Below, in pieces: positions 45,055 through 57,859 of a stretch of DNA of 64,000 nt. The DNA comes from Nereocystis luetkeana (Eukaryota; Sar; Phaeophyceae; Laminariales; Laminariaceae). The stretch is from NCBI GenBank assembly GCA_031213475.1, contig JARUPZ010000018.1:1922001-1986000 (forward strand), in the 5' to 3' direction. Every line of letters begins with the position of its first letter. Position 1 is the stretch's first letter. The notes below the pieces were generated by a model. The model made no database searches, was not told where the DNA came from, and was given only the letters and a program-made list of their open reading frames with translations. Position numbers and translations under genes: made by a program.

Positions 45055-47295
45055 CGGAGGAGCGTGTTTTTTTGACGTTTTCTTCGCTCGTTGACTTCCG
45101 AGGCTGCCTACAAGACGCTCATCATGGTTAGGTGTTGGTGTGCTGTGCTTGGTATCATAACCTTCTGTGCACCTGGTATTAATAGTGTACTTTATAGCTC
45201 CAAGTTTTTGGCAATCTCCGGGCTGGTTTTCTGTTGTCGCTTGGCTTTGTCAGTTCATTTTTCACAAGGGGGGCTTTGGCCGACCGCCGCCTGGCGAACT
45301 GAGGTTTCGTTCGTCACATTCATTTGTTTTCGTGTCAGTTGAACGTTGTGTGAGCACACTTGGGCGCTGTCAAACTATCACGACGCCATTATAGCTCACG
45401 CGTTACCGAGTGAGGCTTTGTTCTTGGATTTTTTATAGTTCGAGGGACCTTGAGATATACTGGTACCTGGTACCAGATACCCTGGTATACGATTATACTG
45501 CTCTTATTGGTTGTGTTGTAACTTCGTGTCCATCTTTGGGGGCGTCTGTAGGCACCTGCCTCGTACCGGTACTCACCAGGTAGAACCTACTGCTGCTGTG
45601 AAGCAGTAGTCTACCTAAAATGTACAAAGTAGTAGGTGCCTTTCAGTTGTTCTGGCTCATGGAACGGATATGACGAAAACAGTTCGCGAAAGGGGCAGTG
45701 CGTGGGCTATAGGAGAGCCCGCGGTTTTAGGTTCGTTCGGAGCTGGAGAAAGGTTACGAGTACGGCGGAATCTGTTTATTACCTCTGTCCGACATTGGAT
45801 TCGCATCCGCATGTTACGGCTGGCATGTCCCCTTTATTCAATTTTGCCCTCTGGTGCATTGGTACATGTGGAGTTGCTAGGGCCCTTGAGATAGGTTGAT
45901 CAGCTATTAATAGCCTACCTGGTATTAAATTTGCTCGTTCAGTTTTGTTGGTCTGTTTTCGTCGTTTTCACGACTGGGATTGCGACAGGAAGTCCGTCTT
46001 CAGTAAAAACTATTTACCAGGTATATACCGGTACGAATGACATGTATGTCGAGGATACGTACGAATACTATAATTCGACCATTTTTGGGACATTCCCCGA
46101 TCTTCGAACCAAGGCATGCCGCTTTCTGACTGCTATCATGACACGCCGTGAATCGTTCGTGGCATTGTGTGAGGGTAGAGTAGCTTTGATTGTTCTTCAT
46201 CGATTTCATGCTGCCGTCCTGGCGAGTGTGGTGTGCAGTCGACACGCCTTTACCCATTCGCCAGGATCTCACTACGCCAATCCTGTTCGGAGTAGTAAAG
46301 TAAAGAGCAGAAGTATACCTGATAGTTGTACGGGATTCAGTTTCTCCGTCGGCCTTCCCGAGTTTCCGATTGCCGGGGGCTCAATCCCAGGCTCCCGCTA
46401 CCGCAAGCGATGGCTATTCTTCGCTGTCACGCATGCATGGGCACTGGAAAATTATGGGTCTTCGTCATGCGAGCATTTGTGCGTGTGTTTGCTTGTTTGC
46501 ACTGAACGACCGTTGGGGTCTTGGAGTCGAGGTGGCGCACAGGAGGAGCCAACGTGTGGACGCCGTCGATGCTTGAGCCAACTAATCGGCGAGTGAAACG
46601 ACTTTTTATGTTCACCCTCTCTAGCATCCAAGTTGCGCCCGGATAAACATGTTCTATTGACAGCAGGTTTGAGAATGTACTGCTCTCGACAAGTGAAGAT
46701 TCCGTACGCACGCACGTCTCCCCAACAGCATAATCGGCAACTACAGCGAGATTATCCGTCACAACAGGAGGAGGACGATAATGGGCAGAGGCAACGTGTC
46801 CTGTGTACAATCTGGAGAGAAACGAGATATGAACCAAACCTGCACCTACTATTCGCAACCTATGAAATATGCCCTTGTTGTCTATTAATAGGGAGAACTA
46901 TCGAAGCAGACTGTGGGCGTGCTGACTGGCGTTGGTTAGAAGGAGCGGTGAAGAGTGTGACACGAACTTACTGTTTTTTTCGTCTTGTCGATTAAAAAAC
47001 GCAGCCAAACGATCCTATGTGGCCATTTTCCGTCTCGATCTTTGTGGTCACAGAAACAACCGAAATTCAGGGCGAGCGAAAACAGTTGGCGATACGACAA
47101 AACCAACCCCGCACAGCTCCGAACGGTGCTCGGACTACAGTAGAGCGTACGGTAGTGGGTAGGGCTCATTCGTCACGCGATCGCATGCACTCACCACGTG
47201 TTTCTTCACTTCGTTGGTTAATAACGAAAAATAGTACACCAACCGGCAGTTGCAGTCGTTGGACTTTTTTGTTCAGTTCTTGACTCTATACTTGG
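45055..47295. other. Scar-rich DNA, no supported gene
   Basis: Holds several TACCWGGTA scars (45464, 45916, ~46016) and TATTAATA sites (45177, 45905, 46883), two of them chained through a shared TA at 45171-45184. Open frames, including 45931-46596 (221 codons), run across scars and show no domains. Confidence 0.4.
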
Positions 47296-47533
47296 GGTCA
47301 TTCTTATCGGAGAGTTTTTTTTCCAAAATTTCGACATTCTTTTCGAGCAATTTTTTTGTCTTCCATATTTTCCTGTTTTTTTTTCCAAATATTGGAATGT
47401 TAACGAACTTGATATTTTTGGTTCAGGAGAATTTCACGAATAGTGACACAACGCTTCCGTATATTGATACATATCTCCGATTATTTCCAAACTTTGGAAA
47501 AATTGGAAAAAACGCTCTCCGATAAGAATGAAC
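47296..47533 (-). mobile_element. MITE family E, copy 3
   Basis: Begins GGGGTCATTCTTATCGGAGA and ends in GATAAGAATGAACCT; the interior matches copy 2 closely. Confidence 0.75.
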
Positions 47534-49785
47534 CTTCACCCTTTCCTTTATTTCGTCGCAACTTAGATCCGGGGCCTCAATGCAGAGGACTCCTCTTCCC
47601 ATCTCCCCGCCGACGTACGCTACAAAGACGAACATATTTTGTTATTGCGCTGAGGTGGTAAAAACTTTCTACGCTTGCCGACTCATTGGATCGGAGTGTG
47701 TGTAAGCTCCAAGTATGTTGTTGTATGGTACCACAGGTATCATATCAGTTTTCGTTTGCATCGGGTGTGCGGTGAATACCTCCCGCGTTTCGTCCTTGAA
47801 GGTCTATGATACCATGCCTGATTAATCGCTTTCTTTGGTGACCCTTCCACCTCACGGCCGAGAAACGAACAATAATAGTCGTATAATATTTACTCTGGAA
47901 CAGTGCACCGTACCTGGTACCTTGTGACACTCCTCCAAGAAAGTCATTGCGTGCCCGCGGTTTTCCTTCTTAAAGTTCAGACTTCCTGCTTATATGGTAA
48001 AAAGTACAAGATATACTCGTAGTAAATGACGGGCGGGTGATGTCTGCTTGAAGTTCAAAGTTGCCGTGCCGGTATATAATACGTTGGTATGTCGTTGAAC
48101 GTTAACGTTTGTTTAATGTTGCACGGCGACGCGCACTCACTCATCAATCAGCTCGCCGTAACTGAGTGATGTTTTTGTGCACTACCAGGTATACGTTTGT
48201 TTCCTGTTGTTTTTGTTTCGGTTGTCATCGTTTTTGTTTTTTGCTGTTGTTGGGTTTCTGAATTTGTTGTTGTCGTTGTTCGCCCACAAGTGTGCCCATG
48301 TATTAGGTAAACATCAGAATGTCGCTACATACAGAGCAGAACGTACTTGTACAAGTATAACTTAATACCGGTATACTCATTTCCAGCCTACGAGACTCTC
48401 GGAAGCTTGTTACCAGCGGCACTCTGAACAAGCTGTCACAGGTGTCTGCGTGTCTACCTCCCCCCGCGCTTTTTGCCCTGGACTCTACATCGACGGGTAG
48501 ATGTTTTGATGAAAACTACAGAATCCGTCACTGCGAGTTCTCCCGGTCGGTCGACACGAAAGTCTGCAAGCTGCGAAATAAAATGATCGATCAATGTTTT
48601 GTTCAAACTGGTTTCGTTGTTTATCCGCGCGATAAAGAACCTCGAACAAACACAGCAGAAAATTAGGGACAAACATGTGATGAGAACGCCGCACAGAGCA
48701 AATAAATAAGTAGTGTAAGCAGGATACGTAGCGGTCGCAGAAATGCCGGCAGGAAACAGCACTTTTTCACCCCCCTGGACGGAGAGCTAATTTGCCCTAA
48801 TTTCCTAATGTATGTGCCTTTGACTGAAACCAAACTACAGCAGCAGTAAGTAGTACCACAGGTGAAGCTTTTTACGATGGAGGATCACCCTAATTTTTCT
48901 GAGGCTCCTTACTTAAGGAGCTCCATACCTCACCCGAAAAACGACTTCATAAAAAATCGAGTTGCATCCCGATGAATAATCCCATGGCGGCCCGAGTATT
49001 CAAAACCATCGTTTTTCCAAACAAGATTGGCATTCCGACGATTTGGGTTAAAAAGGAGCCCCGTCATTCTGAGACAACGTTAGCGGAAATGTGCTATTAA
49101 TACCTCTATCGTAGAACGCGAACTACTGCTGCTGTGTATACCTGGTACCAGTAGTTTTTAGTGCCTACACCATTGACGGCGCGCACGTTTTGCCTATATA
49201 GCATGACGTGTCTCCGGACATCTTCGTCCTTGCGAGCTTTTAACCTCTACTCCCCTGCTACTCGCACAGGCTCGTGATCTCCGCTCCCCTGCTACTCGCA
49301 CAATTACTCAAGCCCACCATACATGGCTCCCATGGCTCAGTGAGGAAAAACCAATATAACGCCGTTGCGCACACGATATAGAGACCTCGACAAAAAGTAT
49401 GCAGAGTACTAAAAATTACAAACGACAAGCATAACAACAGAGAAGAAAGTGGCGGGGCTGCGGAGTCGAGTAGTCGGATGTCTGTGTGTGCCGTTCTTTC
49501 TACCCGTCGACATCGATCACACTCAGTGTCCGTGGCGATTCTTCCTGCTTCATCCTACTCCTATTAAATACCAGGTAGATCTGCGAGATAAATACAAACT
49601 TTGGCAGTTGGTCGAGCCCGATGAATCGTGTCGTTTCAAATGTCGTTTCACATTCTTCTTTTTTTTTCCCCTCTCCCCTACAAATACGCCTCCGTAACTA
49701 AAGTCGCGGCGAACACCTTTTCCCTGTACAGCCTCAGTTTCGAGTTTTCGACCGCCTAAGCGGTTACATCTCGAGCACCTTCACC
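47534..49785. other. Upstream region of the karyopherin gene; repeat fragments
   Basis: A SINE-A tail fragment lies near 48385-48510. A single diverged arm of the family D hairpin lies near 49496-49550. A direct repeat 'CTCCCCTGCTACTCGCACA' occurs at ~49248 and ~49285. 'CCTATATAGC' near 49193 resembles a TATA box ~590 bp before the ATG, but the promoter is not established. Scars at 47911, 48183, 49139 and 49569. Confidence 0.4.
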
Positions 49786-49890
49786 ATGGATGCAATGCAA
49801 GTACAAGCAGCTATCTCAGCGCTATACGGCTCTGATGCCGTGGAAGCGTCCCGGGCGAACACCTTTCTCATGGAGTTCACCGAGCAACCG
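49786..49890 (+). CDS. Importin-13/transportin-3-like karyopherin, exon 1
   Basis: The ATG lies in strong context (TTCACCATGG) and opens 35 codons ending at a GTAAGC donor, phase 0. The frame begins MDAMQVQAAISALYGSDAVE, the first HEAT helix of the importin-13/transportin-3 subfamily. These beta-karyopherins carry cargo (SR splicing factors and other nuclear proteins) through the nuclear pore under RanGTP control. Exons 2-4 (51266-51430, 62111-62287, 63884-63961) continue in the same phase. Together they make the first 175 residues of a protein that is about 950 long in the family; the rest lies beyond the window. 'RLCLALAAVAV' in exon 3 resembles importin-13 slightly more than transportin-3. 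The assignment is by recognition of conserved blocks, without a database search. Confidence 0.75.
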
Positions 49891-51265
49891 GTAAGCGAAA
49901 AACGTTTTCTGACTCTATGGTGTTGATAATTTGATAATTTGTTTCCTGTACGAGTACTCGTATTTTGATAGACTCGGCCTGCTCTCGCTCGTCGGGTGCA
50001 GCTGCCCTCATGTTCTCCGGCGACCCTTCCTTGCATTGCTCTTGGAGCAACCGCGCCGTGGGTGGCCATGCCGCAGTAGGTCTTAGCCGTGCATCTCATC
50101 GCACCAGCAGTCTGTCATCTGCAGGTGGAGATAAGTGTGGTCGTCCAGTCACTCCCATGTACAAGCCTTGAGGGATGTCGAGAAAAGGGCCTTGCTGCAT
50201 TTCCGCTTCCCTGTGTGTTGCAGTCCTTTTATTTCCACTTGCCCACACAGCAGCGCAGCGCGTACGATGGTACATAGCCGGCTGTGCTGAGCATTGCTTG
50301 TAGGCCCTTCCAGAGAGTTCGTCATGTGGAGACGCATTTGTGCACTTCCTGCTTACCAGTACTAACAAAACATAATACCTCACTACCACGAGCAACATTT
50401 CGGCATCTGAATGCTTGCCGAAAACTCGATATCCGCCGATTTCGACCGAAACGAATATCTACGTATCATACAACAAATCGTACGACAAATACTCCCATCC
50501 CCGAGACGAGTTTTATCCTCAGCCACCCTCTGCTTCTCACGGGCACTGCGTGTACTACAGCAGTAACTGTTGGCGAACTCACCGCGCATGCTTATCGCGG
50601 GCGGTACGTACTGCTGCTGCGTACTGGTGCCCAGGTGACTATATCTTTCGTCTTTCTGTGTGTTTCCCTCTCGCTGAATCCTCACGCCGTTTATAAGCAG
50701 TATAGACGCGGACTACTGACTGTTGTAACAGCAGCGGTAAACTCTGCCAGGTACCTGGTACATACGAAGCTCAAAATTAGATCGATAGACACCCGAAACA
50801 GAAAAGAAAGGCCTTCTCTCGAGGTCGAAGATTGTCGAGGTTGCCGCTTCTCTGCCGGTGTGTCCTCCAGGGCATTTTACGGACGATATTTCGTTATCGG
50901 ATTCGCCGTTTTTTCTGTGTTCTGTGTTCTGTGCTACAAGCAGCTGTATTGTATTTCAGTATATAATACAGACATCTCTACCTGGTGCAGTATACTGGTG
51001 CAGTATACGGCAGCATGACATACGTGCAAGATGCCGCCGCCCCAGGACCCTGGTCACACCTCGTGCATCGAACAGCGCACGGCCTTCGATGCCTCGTCGC
51101 CCACCCCAGCTCCTCCTCCCGTGTTTTGGAACCCGCCCCGCCCGGTTACGGATCCGTGCGCAACGGCGACCGCTTCGTCCCCGCCCATCTACAATATTAT
51201 GTACCGATGAGTATAATCTAATACTGCGATTTGAATGGCCATTTGTGAACCTCTTGTTAACACAG

Positions 51266-51430
51266 GCGGCGTGGTCGATAAGCATCGAGCTCTTGTCGGC
51301 GTCGGGCGCACTGGAGTCGGCGTCTCCGTTGCATTACTTTTCGGCGAACACGATCTACACCAAGGTCCGCAAGCACTGGCACCAGCTGGAAGCGGAGCAC
51401 CGGGACCAGCTAGGAGGCGTTATCCTTCAG
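51266..51430 (+). CDS. Importin-13/transportin-3-like karyopherin, exon 2
   Basis: Acceptor TTGTTAACACAG, donor GTGCGA; 55 codons, phase 0 at both ends. It reads 'AAWSISIELLSASGALES', then 'PLHYFSANTIYTKVRKHW' and 'HRDQLGGVILQ', matching the second HEAT repeat of the family, where an 'FxAaxxLxxKIxxxW' pattern is usual. Intron 1 is 1375 bp. Confidence 0.82.
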
Positions 51431-51559
51431 GTGCGAAGCGCCTTGCGAGTGCGCGTGCGCCCCGGCAGAGGTTGCCTCCGGACCGCTTCCCGCCACAGAC
51501 GCCCATGATACGATATAAAAACAAGTAAAAAATGACGAAAGGCCTACCATGGTATAGCA

Positions 51560-51755
51560 CAATTCGATGCGAGTCGACGAGGGAAGAAAAGGCTGAAATC
51601 TTCTCGCGATAAAAATGAAGGCACGTACCGTAGCGGGAAGGGGGGAGAAGAACCTGCTATGTGACCCCGGATCTGAGTTACGAGTTGGAAGGAGAGAGAA
51701 GAAGATGGGCGAAGATAATGAATGGGATGAGAAAAAAAAAAAGAAAAAGCATAGC
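51560..51755 (+). repeat. SINE-A tail fragment, copy a
   Basis: 'GCGAGTCGACGAGGGAAGAA' through 'GAGAAGAAGATGGGCGAAGA'. Almost identical to 52591-52765 and related to the body of SINE-A at 54410-54600. No tRNA-like head. Confidence 0.6.
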
Positions 51756-51824
51756 GATATACCAAAGCAAGACGAAGCGTTTATATGGTCTCAATTACAG
51801 GAGTACCAGGTTGTTGCGGTTGTT

Positions 51825-51915
51825 CTTTCAAGACTGCAGTCCTGTTTTGGGGACAAACTACTGGAGTTCGAAGTAGTTTGTCCCCAAAACGGGACTGCAG
51901 TTCTAAACGGTTTGA
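51825..51915 (+). mobile_element. MITE family C, copy 4
   Basis: Inverted arms 'AAGACTGCAGTCCTGTTTTG' and its near-complement around a short spacer. The termini are degraded; no TTAA flank is visible. Confidence 0.6.
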
Positions 51916-52584
51916 CTCATCGCCACAAGTAATGCAGTCCGTGGTCACAGGACAGGCTTCAACAACTCGTACCAGGGTACTGGCTGTGTTCCGATATTAT
52001 GTACCTGGTATTATCCTCATGTACAAAGTTATGCTCCCGAGTTGCGTGCACTCGGTGGTGAGAATGCCAGGTTAATATCTTGATTATTGTGTACACATCT
52101 GAAAATATCGGCGTGTGTTGTGAGTGGTGGGTTGTTGGCGCACTTTATTTTCAGCGGCGGTACCCGCTCTATGTATGTATGAAATCGTATACCTGAAATA
52201 CGCGTATTTGATGTACCTGGTATGATGTTCCGGTACCTGGTGTGTATGATACGTACTGGTATGTTACACCATCAATGTTATAGGCACACGAGAGGTTTCT
52301 TGGAGGTTGGGTACGTAACAATGAGTCACTGCTGCACGAAGCAGGTACGCAGGTACACAGCCGCAGCATTGTTCTGCGCTGAATCCTGAGTATGATACGT
52401 ACGTAGATGCCGGTACTCAGTACTCGCACCTCGAATTCCACGCATTCCCTGGCATGGTTGGTATGGTGAAAAATACATCGGCACCTGGTATCATACCTGT
52501 ACACAGCGACACCAGTACAAAGCAGAACTTTATTTGCAAAAATAAAAATAAAAAGGATTCAATTGTTGAGAGCGCCTTGCAGCG

Positions 52585-52770
52585 TGGGTAGGCACAATTC
52601 GATGCGAGTCGACGAGGGAAGAAAAGGCTGAAATCTTCTCGCGATAAAAATGAAGGCACGTACCGTAGCGGGAAAGGGGGAGAAGAGCCTGCTATGTGAC
52701 CCCGGATCTGAGTTTACGAGTTTGAAGGAGAGAGAGAAGAAGATGGGCGAAGATAATAAATGGGATGAAA
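52585..52770 (+). repeat. SINE-A tail fragment, copy b
   Basis: Near-duplicate of 51560-51755, about 1 kb downstream in the same orientation. Likely a local duplication or two insertions of one subfamily. Confidence 0.6.
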
Positions 52771-53041
52771 GAAAAAAAAGAGAAAAAAGGACGGCTATGC
52801 TTGTCGGTAAATACCAAGAAGAGGTATATACCTGTTCAATTTGAGCCCAAAAAACCTGTTCAATTTGAGCCCAAAAAAATGATGCCGAAACCAAGTAGAA
52901 CACACACGCCACTTGCGGCGCTTTGTTGCTTTTTTTGCCCTGGAGGTAACACTAAACATGTTCATATTCGCACCTAAACAGCAGTAAGCGTGCGGCCTCC
53001 GAAGTCTTAACAACTGTTGTTTTTGTGGGGGTTATATCATG

Positions 53042-54280
53042 TACCTGGTACCTGGTGTTTCTTATTACCATTTTGTCGTAGCACGGATTTTTGGAGGGGG
53101 TAGGCTGTTCGCGTATGGCGTCGTTGCGCGGGCGGCTATTAATAGGAAGCGTAGTTTCCTGGCGGGATCGAGGTACGGGCGTAGTAGACCCAACTCTACC
53201 CCTGTAACCCTAAGGGCCCATCGTAGGGCCCATCTTATCGAGGACTTTTTATTTTTTCAAGTTGGTTTGATTTTTTTTTCTAATTTAATTTGCGTCTGAT
53301 TGGCCGAAGAGTGAATCACCAAGCAGGCAATCTCGAGGCATATTCAAAATTTCAATATATGTAGAAGGTCTTGTGGGCCTTTTTCGTGTGATTCTTTTAA
53401 ATGCTCATTTGGAATTTGGGAGTTGATCAACCTTGATGTAGCATGTTCATGATGGGTCAACACCTTTGGTGCTGTCTGAGGTGATTCTTGACTGTTTCGG
53501 TGGCCACGATCAAGGCGATAAAACGCGAACTTCAACGAGAGGCGACCGGAGCAATAGTTGCGCCCACGCCCACAGACCATAGCACATCGTACCCCGGTGG
53601 CGGCGCCTAAAAAACCATGGCGGCCGCAAGCCCAACTTTTCCGCCTGCTCGATCGGCTAACCATCACGAAAACCGAGCAAGCGAGCAAAAAAACAGGGGA
53701 TACACTCGAGACTTCGATAGCTGCGTTACCGTTGCTGTTCCGCACGTGGCTCTTGGCTCCCTCCGCCCGCCCAAGACACCCTGAGAGTGATAGCTTCCTA
53801 TCCTGCGCCACCAAAAATAAAAAGAGGCTGGCGGCGGCGCGCACGCGACAACGCAAACCTTCGCTCTCGTCTACGCTCGTCGTTGTTTGACGACTGGGCG
53901 TTGTGTGACGCGGTGCGTTATTCCAGGATATTCCGAATGATTTGTTGTCTGACAATTAGTACGCAGTTCCCCGACAGGACACAAACACTTTTTTTTTCGA
54001 AATCAAAATAAATTCATTGATAGTAAAAAAATTAAATCCAAATAACGAAATTCAGCGTTCCCCATTAAGATGGGCCCTACCCCCAGACCGGGCCCGAAAC
54101 GGACCAGAAACGGTCGAGACTCGAGAAACCCGGCAGCGCCGCTTGGGCATCTGGCAAGAAAATTGTGAAAACGTTCTGAACGCGGACCACGATTCCGAAG
54201 TGCGGACCCCGCGTACACAATTTTCAAGAGAAACATATTCCCCTGGAAATCCGCGCTGGCAGATTATAAGGCCTCAAGCC
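53042..54280. other. No supported gene
   Basis: Intronic. A long minus-strand frame (53344-53955, 203 codons) and a plus frame over it are both open, but neither shows a domain. The GC-rich block 53540-53890 is unexplained. Confidence 0.35.
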
Positions 54281-54281
54281 G

Positions 54282-54640
54282 GCGTCCCCGGTGGCTCGGT
54301 ATGTGGTGCCTATCTAGATCAATTTCGTGAGTTCGAGTATCTCCGAGTGCATTCTCGTGCGTAGGGACTTTTTCTTGCATAATAAAAAATGATTGCGGAA
54401 AGCGCGAGAGCACATTCGATGAGAATCGACGAGCGGTGGGAATGCTGAACCCTAGGCGTGACAAAAAAAAATAAGGCACGCACTGGGGGGGAGAAGGGAC
54501 GTCACCTGTGACCACGGCTTGCCCAGAAGACCGCTGAGGGTAAAACCTCGGACGAGTTAGGCTGGAACGTAAAATGATGATCGGAAAAAAAAAAAGACAA
54601 AAAAAATACCTAGGAGATGCCCTTATATATCTAGGCGCCA
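54282..54640 (+). mobile_element. tRNA-derived SINE, family SINE-A, plus-strand copy
   Basis: Head 'GTCCCCGGTGGCTCGG' (A-box-like) and 'GTGAGTTCGAGTATCTCC' (B-box-like), then the same body and tail as the 38465 copy in inverse. The tail holds A runs at ~54464 and ~54586. Confidence 0.72.
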
Positions 54641-54938
54641 CGGGCTCCGCTCGGACCTGCCGAGGGAGGTTCGCCAGGCTTTGTTATTTTCGCCACGGCG
54701 GGCGGCCTGAACAAAAACAAGAGTACTTCTTCTGACGCCCCCGCCCTCGTTGCCAGCTTTGAAGCCTTGGCCATCCTCGAGGAACCGCTTACTCTGCATG
54801 AAGTTTCTCTAACGTCCCAAACCTGAGCCTACCTCGACGCAGGGCGGAGCAGACAACCTTCCGTCTGTGCCCATGGTGCTGTATACGAGTGTACTTCAAC
54901 TATATAGTACCAGGTATATATTATATGTCGATGTGGCG

Positions 54939-57850
54939 GGTCGTGGGTTTAGGCCTAATCTTCTAAGACGAGCGAAGCGAGCCGTAAGTCGGACTGGGAA
55001 ATCGAGCGTAGCGAGGTATTAAGACTGCCGCAGGCCGAAAAAAAATCGACTAAGTCGCGCGAATGTCAATCGTCTTGATCCATATTTTGCGTCTTAGCGC
55101 GTCTTGGACTCGTCTTAGCTCGTCTTAGCGCGTCTTAGACTCGCCTTAGCGCGCCTTAGACACGTCTTGGCACGTCTTAGATTCGTCTTGGCACGTCTTA
55201 GGTTCGTCTAGGCACGTCTTAGGTTCGTCTACAGGCACGTCTAGGCTCTTGGCAGTACTAAAGCAAGAAATATGTCGAAAACTAACAGTTAGCTACTTCA
55301 ACGAGGCACGGGTACAGCAATATACAGCAACCACACAACAACGTAGAGCGCCAGTAAATACGGCAATACTCCAAGTATCAAGCTACCGGTACCTGATAAG
55401 TGCGATTATTACGTGTAATGATGGACGAACAGCATTATCACGTACCTGGTACTCCCACGTGGTAGTTCCTTTTGTTGGCATTTGACGTCACGCACAGCAG
55501 TACATAATTGATACCAGGTACCAGGTACCAGGTAGTAACTGGTATATTTGAGTATCTATACCAGGTATAGGCGTATTTGTTTGTACATTAATTCGTACAT
55601 ACGTGCCCATATTCGAAGTGAAAGCTCCGAAATCGCATTGCGAATAGAAGGCACCACCAGGTACCTGGTTTTATTGCGTCGTTTGTTTTCCACGAGGACG
55701 AATATCATACCGTCAGCAGCCGTGGATACCAACAAACTCAGATATAATTTTTCACGTATTAATAGTGTAAATATGAATAGTAGCATTATTAATATTAATG
55801 GCAACCCTACCAAGCCACCAACAGAAAACAGAAAGTCTTAAGAGATAACTGCAGTATTTAGTATTTGTCCTAAACGATGTCGTTCAAAGAACGACACGTT
55901 GCTACCGGTGGTAGTGATGCATCCGCGGTGTGAGCATACCAACGGATTTTGCGCAAACCACTATTAATATTATATCAATAGTAACTGCCCTGCCCGCGGA
56001 ACACAAAAAGAGTGCAGTTGTTGTCCTATCTATGTTGGGCGTCCCATATAAGGCATTATGTCGCCTATATTATTATACCGATGTACCATGGTTAAACGTA
56101 GCAATAATAATAGCAAAAAGAACGAGAAAACGAACAGCAGTATAGCCTAGTCGCCCTAAAGCATGCAACCTTTGTTTTGCAATAGAACTACATACTTAGA
56201 TCACAACCCCTGAGCGTGCTCGGTTGGTGCATCCCTGGCCTCTCAGAGCTCCCACTTCCAAACCGCCTCCTTTCATTACTTGCCGGACCTTTCCAGCAGT
56301 TCTTTGTTTTCTCGGTCATTTCTTCCTTTTTTCTTCTTTCGTTTCGTGTGCGTGCGTGTTCTCCGAGCACGGCATCGCGGGAGGACCCGGCACCGTCGCG
56401 GGTGTCAGCGGGTGCTGGCGGGTAGAGGGGAGGTTGCAAGGAGCGCGGTCGCCGCTTTCGTGCCTAGGCGTCGCGTGTGCCTCGAGACACGAGGGATGCA
56501 TGAACGGGCTTTGTCTGGCTTCGATTTATGATTGTTGATAGAGTATGTACGAGTTTATAAAGGTCGTTCGGGAGGGCAAGATAATATTCAAGCGGTGCTT
56601 ATTTTTGCGACCACGCTGAAGTTGAAAGAGGGAGGTGTGCAGTTTGAACACCAACGTTATCGAACTGGCGAACGACGGCCACGGTGAGCACCGGGCTTCA
56701 CGCGAGGCGGGCGACGGGGCTGATTGTGGCAGAGAGTGATAAAAGCTTTACCCGGACCGAATCGGTAGCGAGGTGGTCGCGAGAGGGGCAGACGGCGTAC
56801 GAGGCTGAGAGAGAAGCTCTTCTGTGCGGTTTTCTTCTTTCCTTCTTTTCGACCGGGTGCAAGGTGTTCCAATCAGGCAGAAAATTATTACACGAGAGGG
56901 GACGGGGATGTTTTTCCCTTTCCGAGTTTTCGGTTTCATTTTCATTGTTTTTGCTGCTGTGCCGTGCTGTGCTTTCGCCTTCTTCCTACATACGAGTACA
57001 GACATAAGAGTATATCGAAAGAAGAAAATAAGTACAGACAGCAGTATCCTACCTGGGGTATGTACGTACGTACGACATCCGCGACGCGAAGCGCATATGT
57101 GGCATTCGAGCTGGCGTCGGAGCTGTTTGTTCCTGAAGCATGGCGGCGGGACTCTTGGCATTATCAAGTCGCCGGTTTGTAATTACGATCCTTGAAAAAA
57201 CTAAACTCAATCGTGGACCTCTGTTCGCTTCGCATAATAATTTGATGTACTTTTTTCCTTCCTGAGCGAGCGTAGCGGGCGGCGTAGGCCGCCCGCGGAG
57301 CGAAGCGCCTTGTATATATTACGACGTTAAGAACCAACACAACTTGAAACAAAACAGAAGTAGCAGTAATCCTAAGGTAGTATGTCGAAGAAATTGGAGT
57401 GGACCTTCACCATCACACCCATCTGCCAAGTGGCGAGAGAGGATAGAGATGATGTTTTATTTTTCGTTTTTTTAAAGATAATAATGCCATCCTCGAAAAT
57501 ACGGAGAACCGGGTTCGATGTCCCCGGTGACAGGAAAAAGCGCATGGAGGCCCGAGAAAAGAAGGTTCGAAAGAAGCAAGTTGGAGTAGTCGATTCATTT
57601 GTCGTCCTCGCTTTGTTTCCACCTATTTCCACAGGTCGCTGTGGTCGTGTCGACCCCCTAAGACGCCTCGACCGGCGCCTGGTGCATTGTAAGACGAATC
57701 TAAGACGTGCTAAGACGAATCTAAACGTGCCAAGACGAATCTAAGACGTGCCAAGACGTGATATAGCGAGTAAGACGGGCCTCTCTCTGAGAAACGGATT
57801 AAGACGTATTTTAAGACACGTCATAGAAGATTGGGCCTACGTGGGTTGGT
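54939..57850. mobile_element. Mutator-like foldback element, ~2.9 kb
   Basis: Flanked by a 9-bp direct repeat GATGTGGCG (54930-54938 and 57851-57859), the target-duplication length typical of Mutator-like elements. Both ends contain 'TAGGCCTAATCTTCTAAGACG' or its inverse, followed by many 16-18-bp subrepeats of the 'CGTCTTAG.CGTCTTGG' type (54961-55240 and, inverted, 57655-57830). Long terminal repeats made of subrepeats are known in Mutator-like and foldback elements. No transposase is seen; the interior is AT-rich plus R copy 6. Confidence 0.6.
56185..57315 (+). repeat. Repeat family R, copy 6 (nested in the foldback element)
   Basis: Very close to copies 2 and 3 at 8.4-10.7 kb, from 'GAACTACATACTTAGATCAC' to the GC hairpin and 'GCGCCTTGTATATA'. 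The similarity over 46 kb of distance indicates recent movement or conversion. Confidence 0.85.
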
Positions 57851-57859
57851 GATGTGGCG

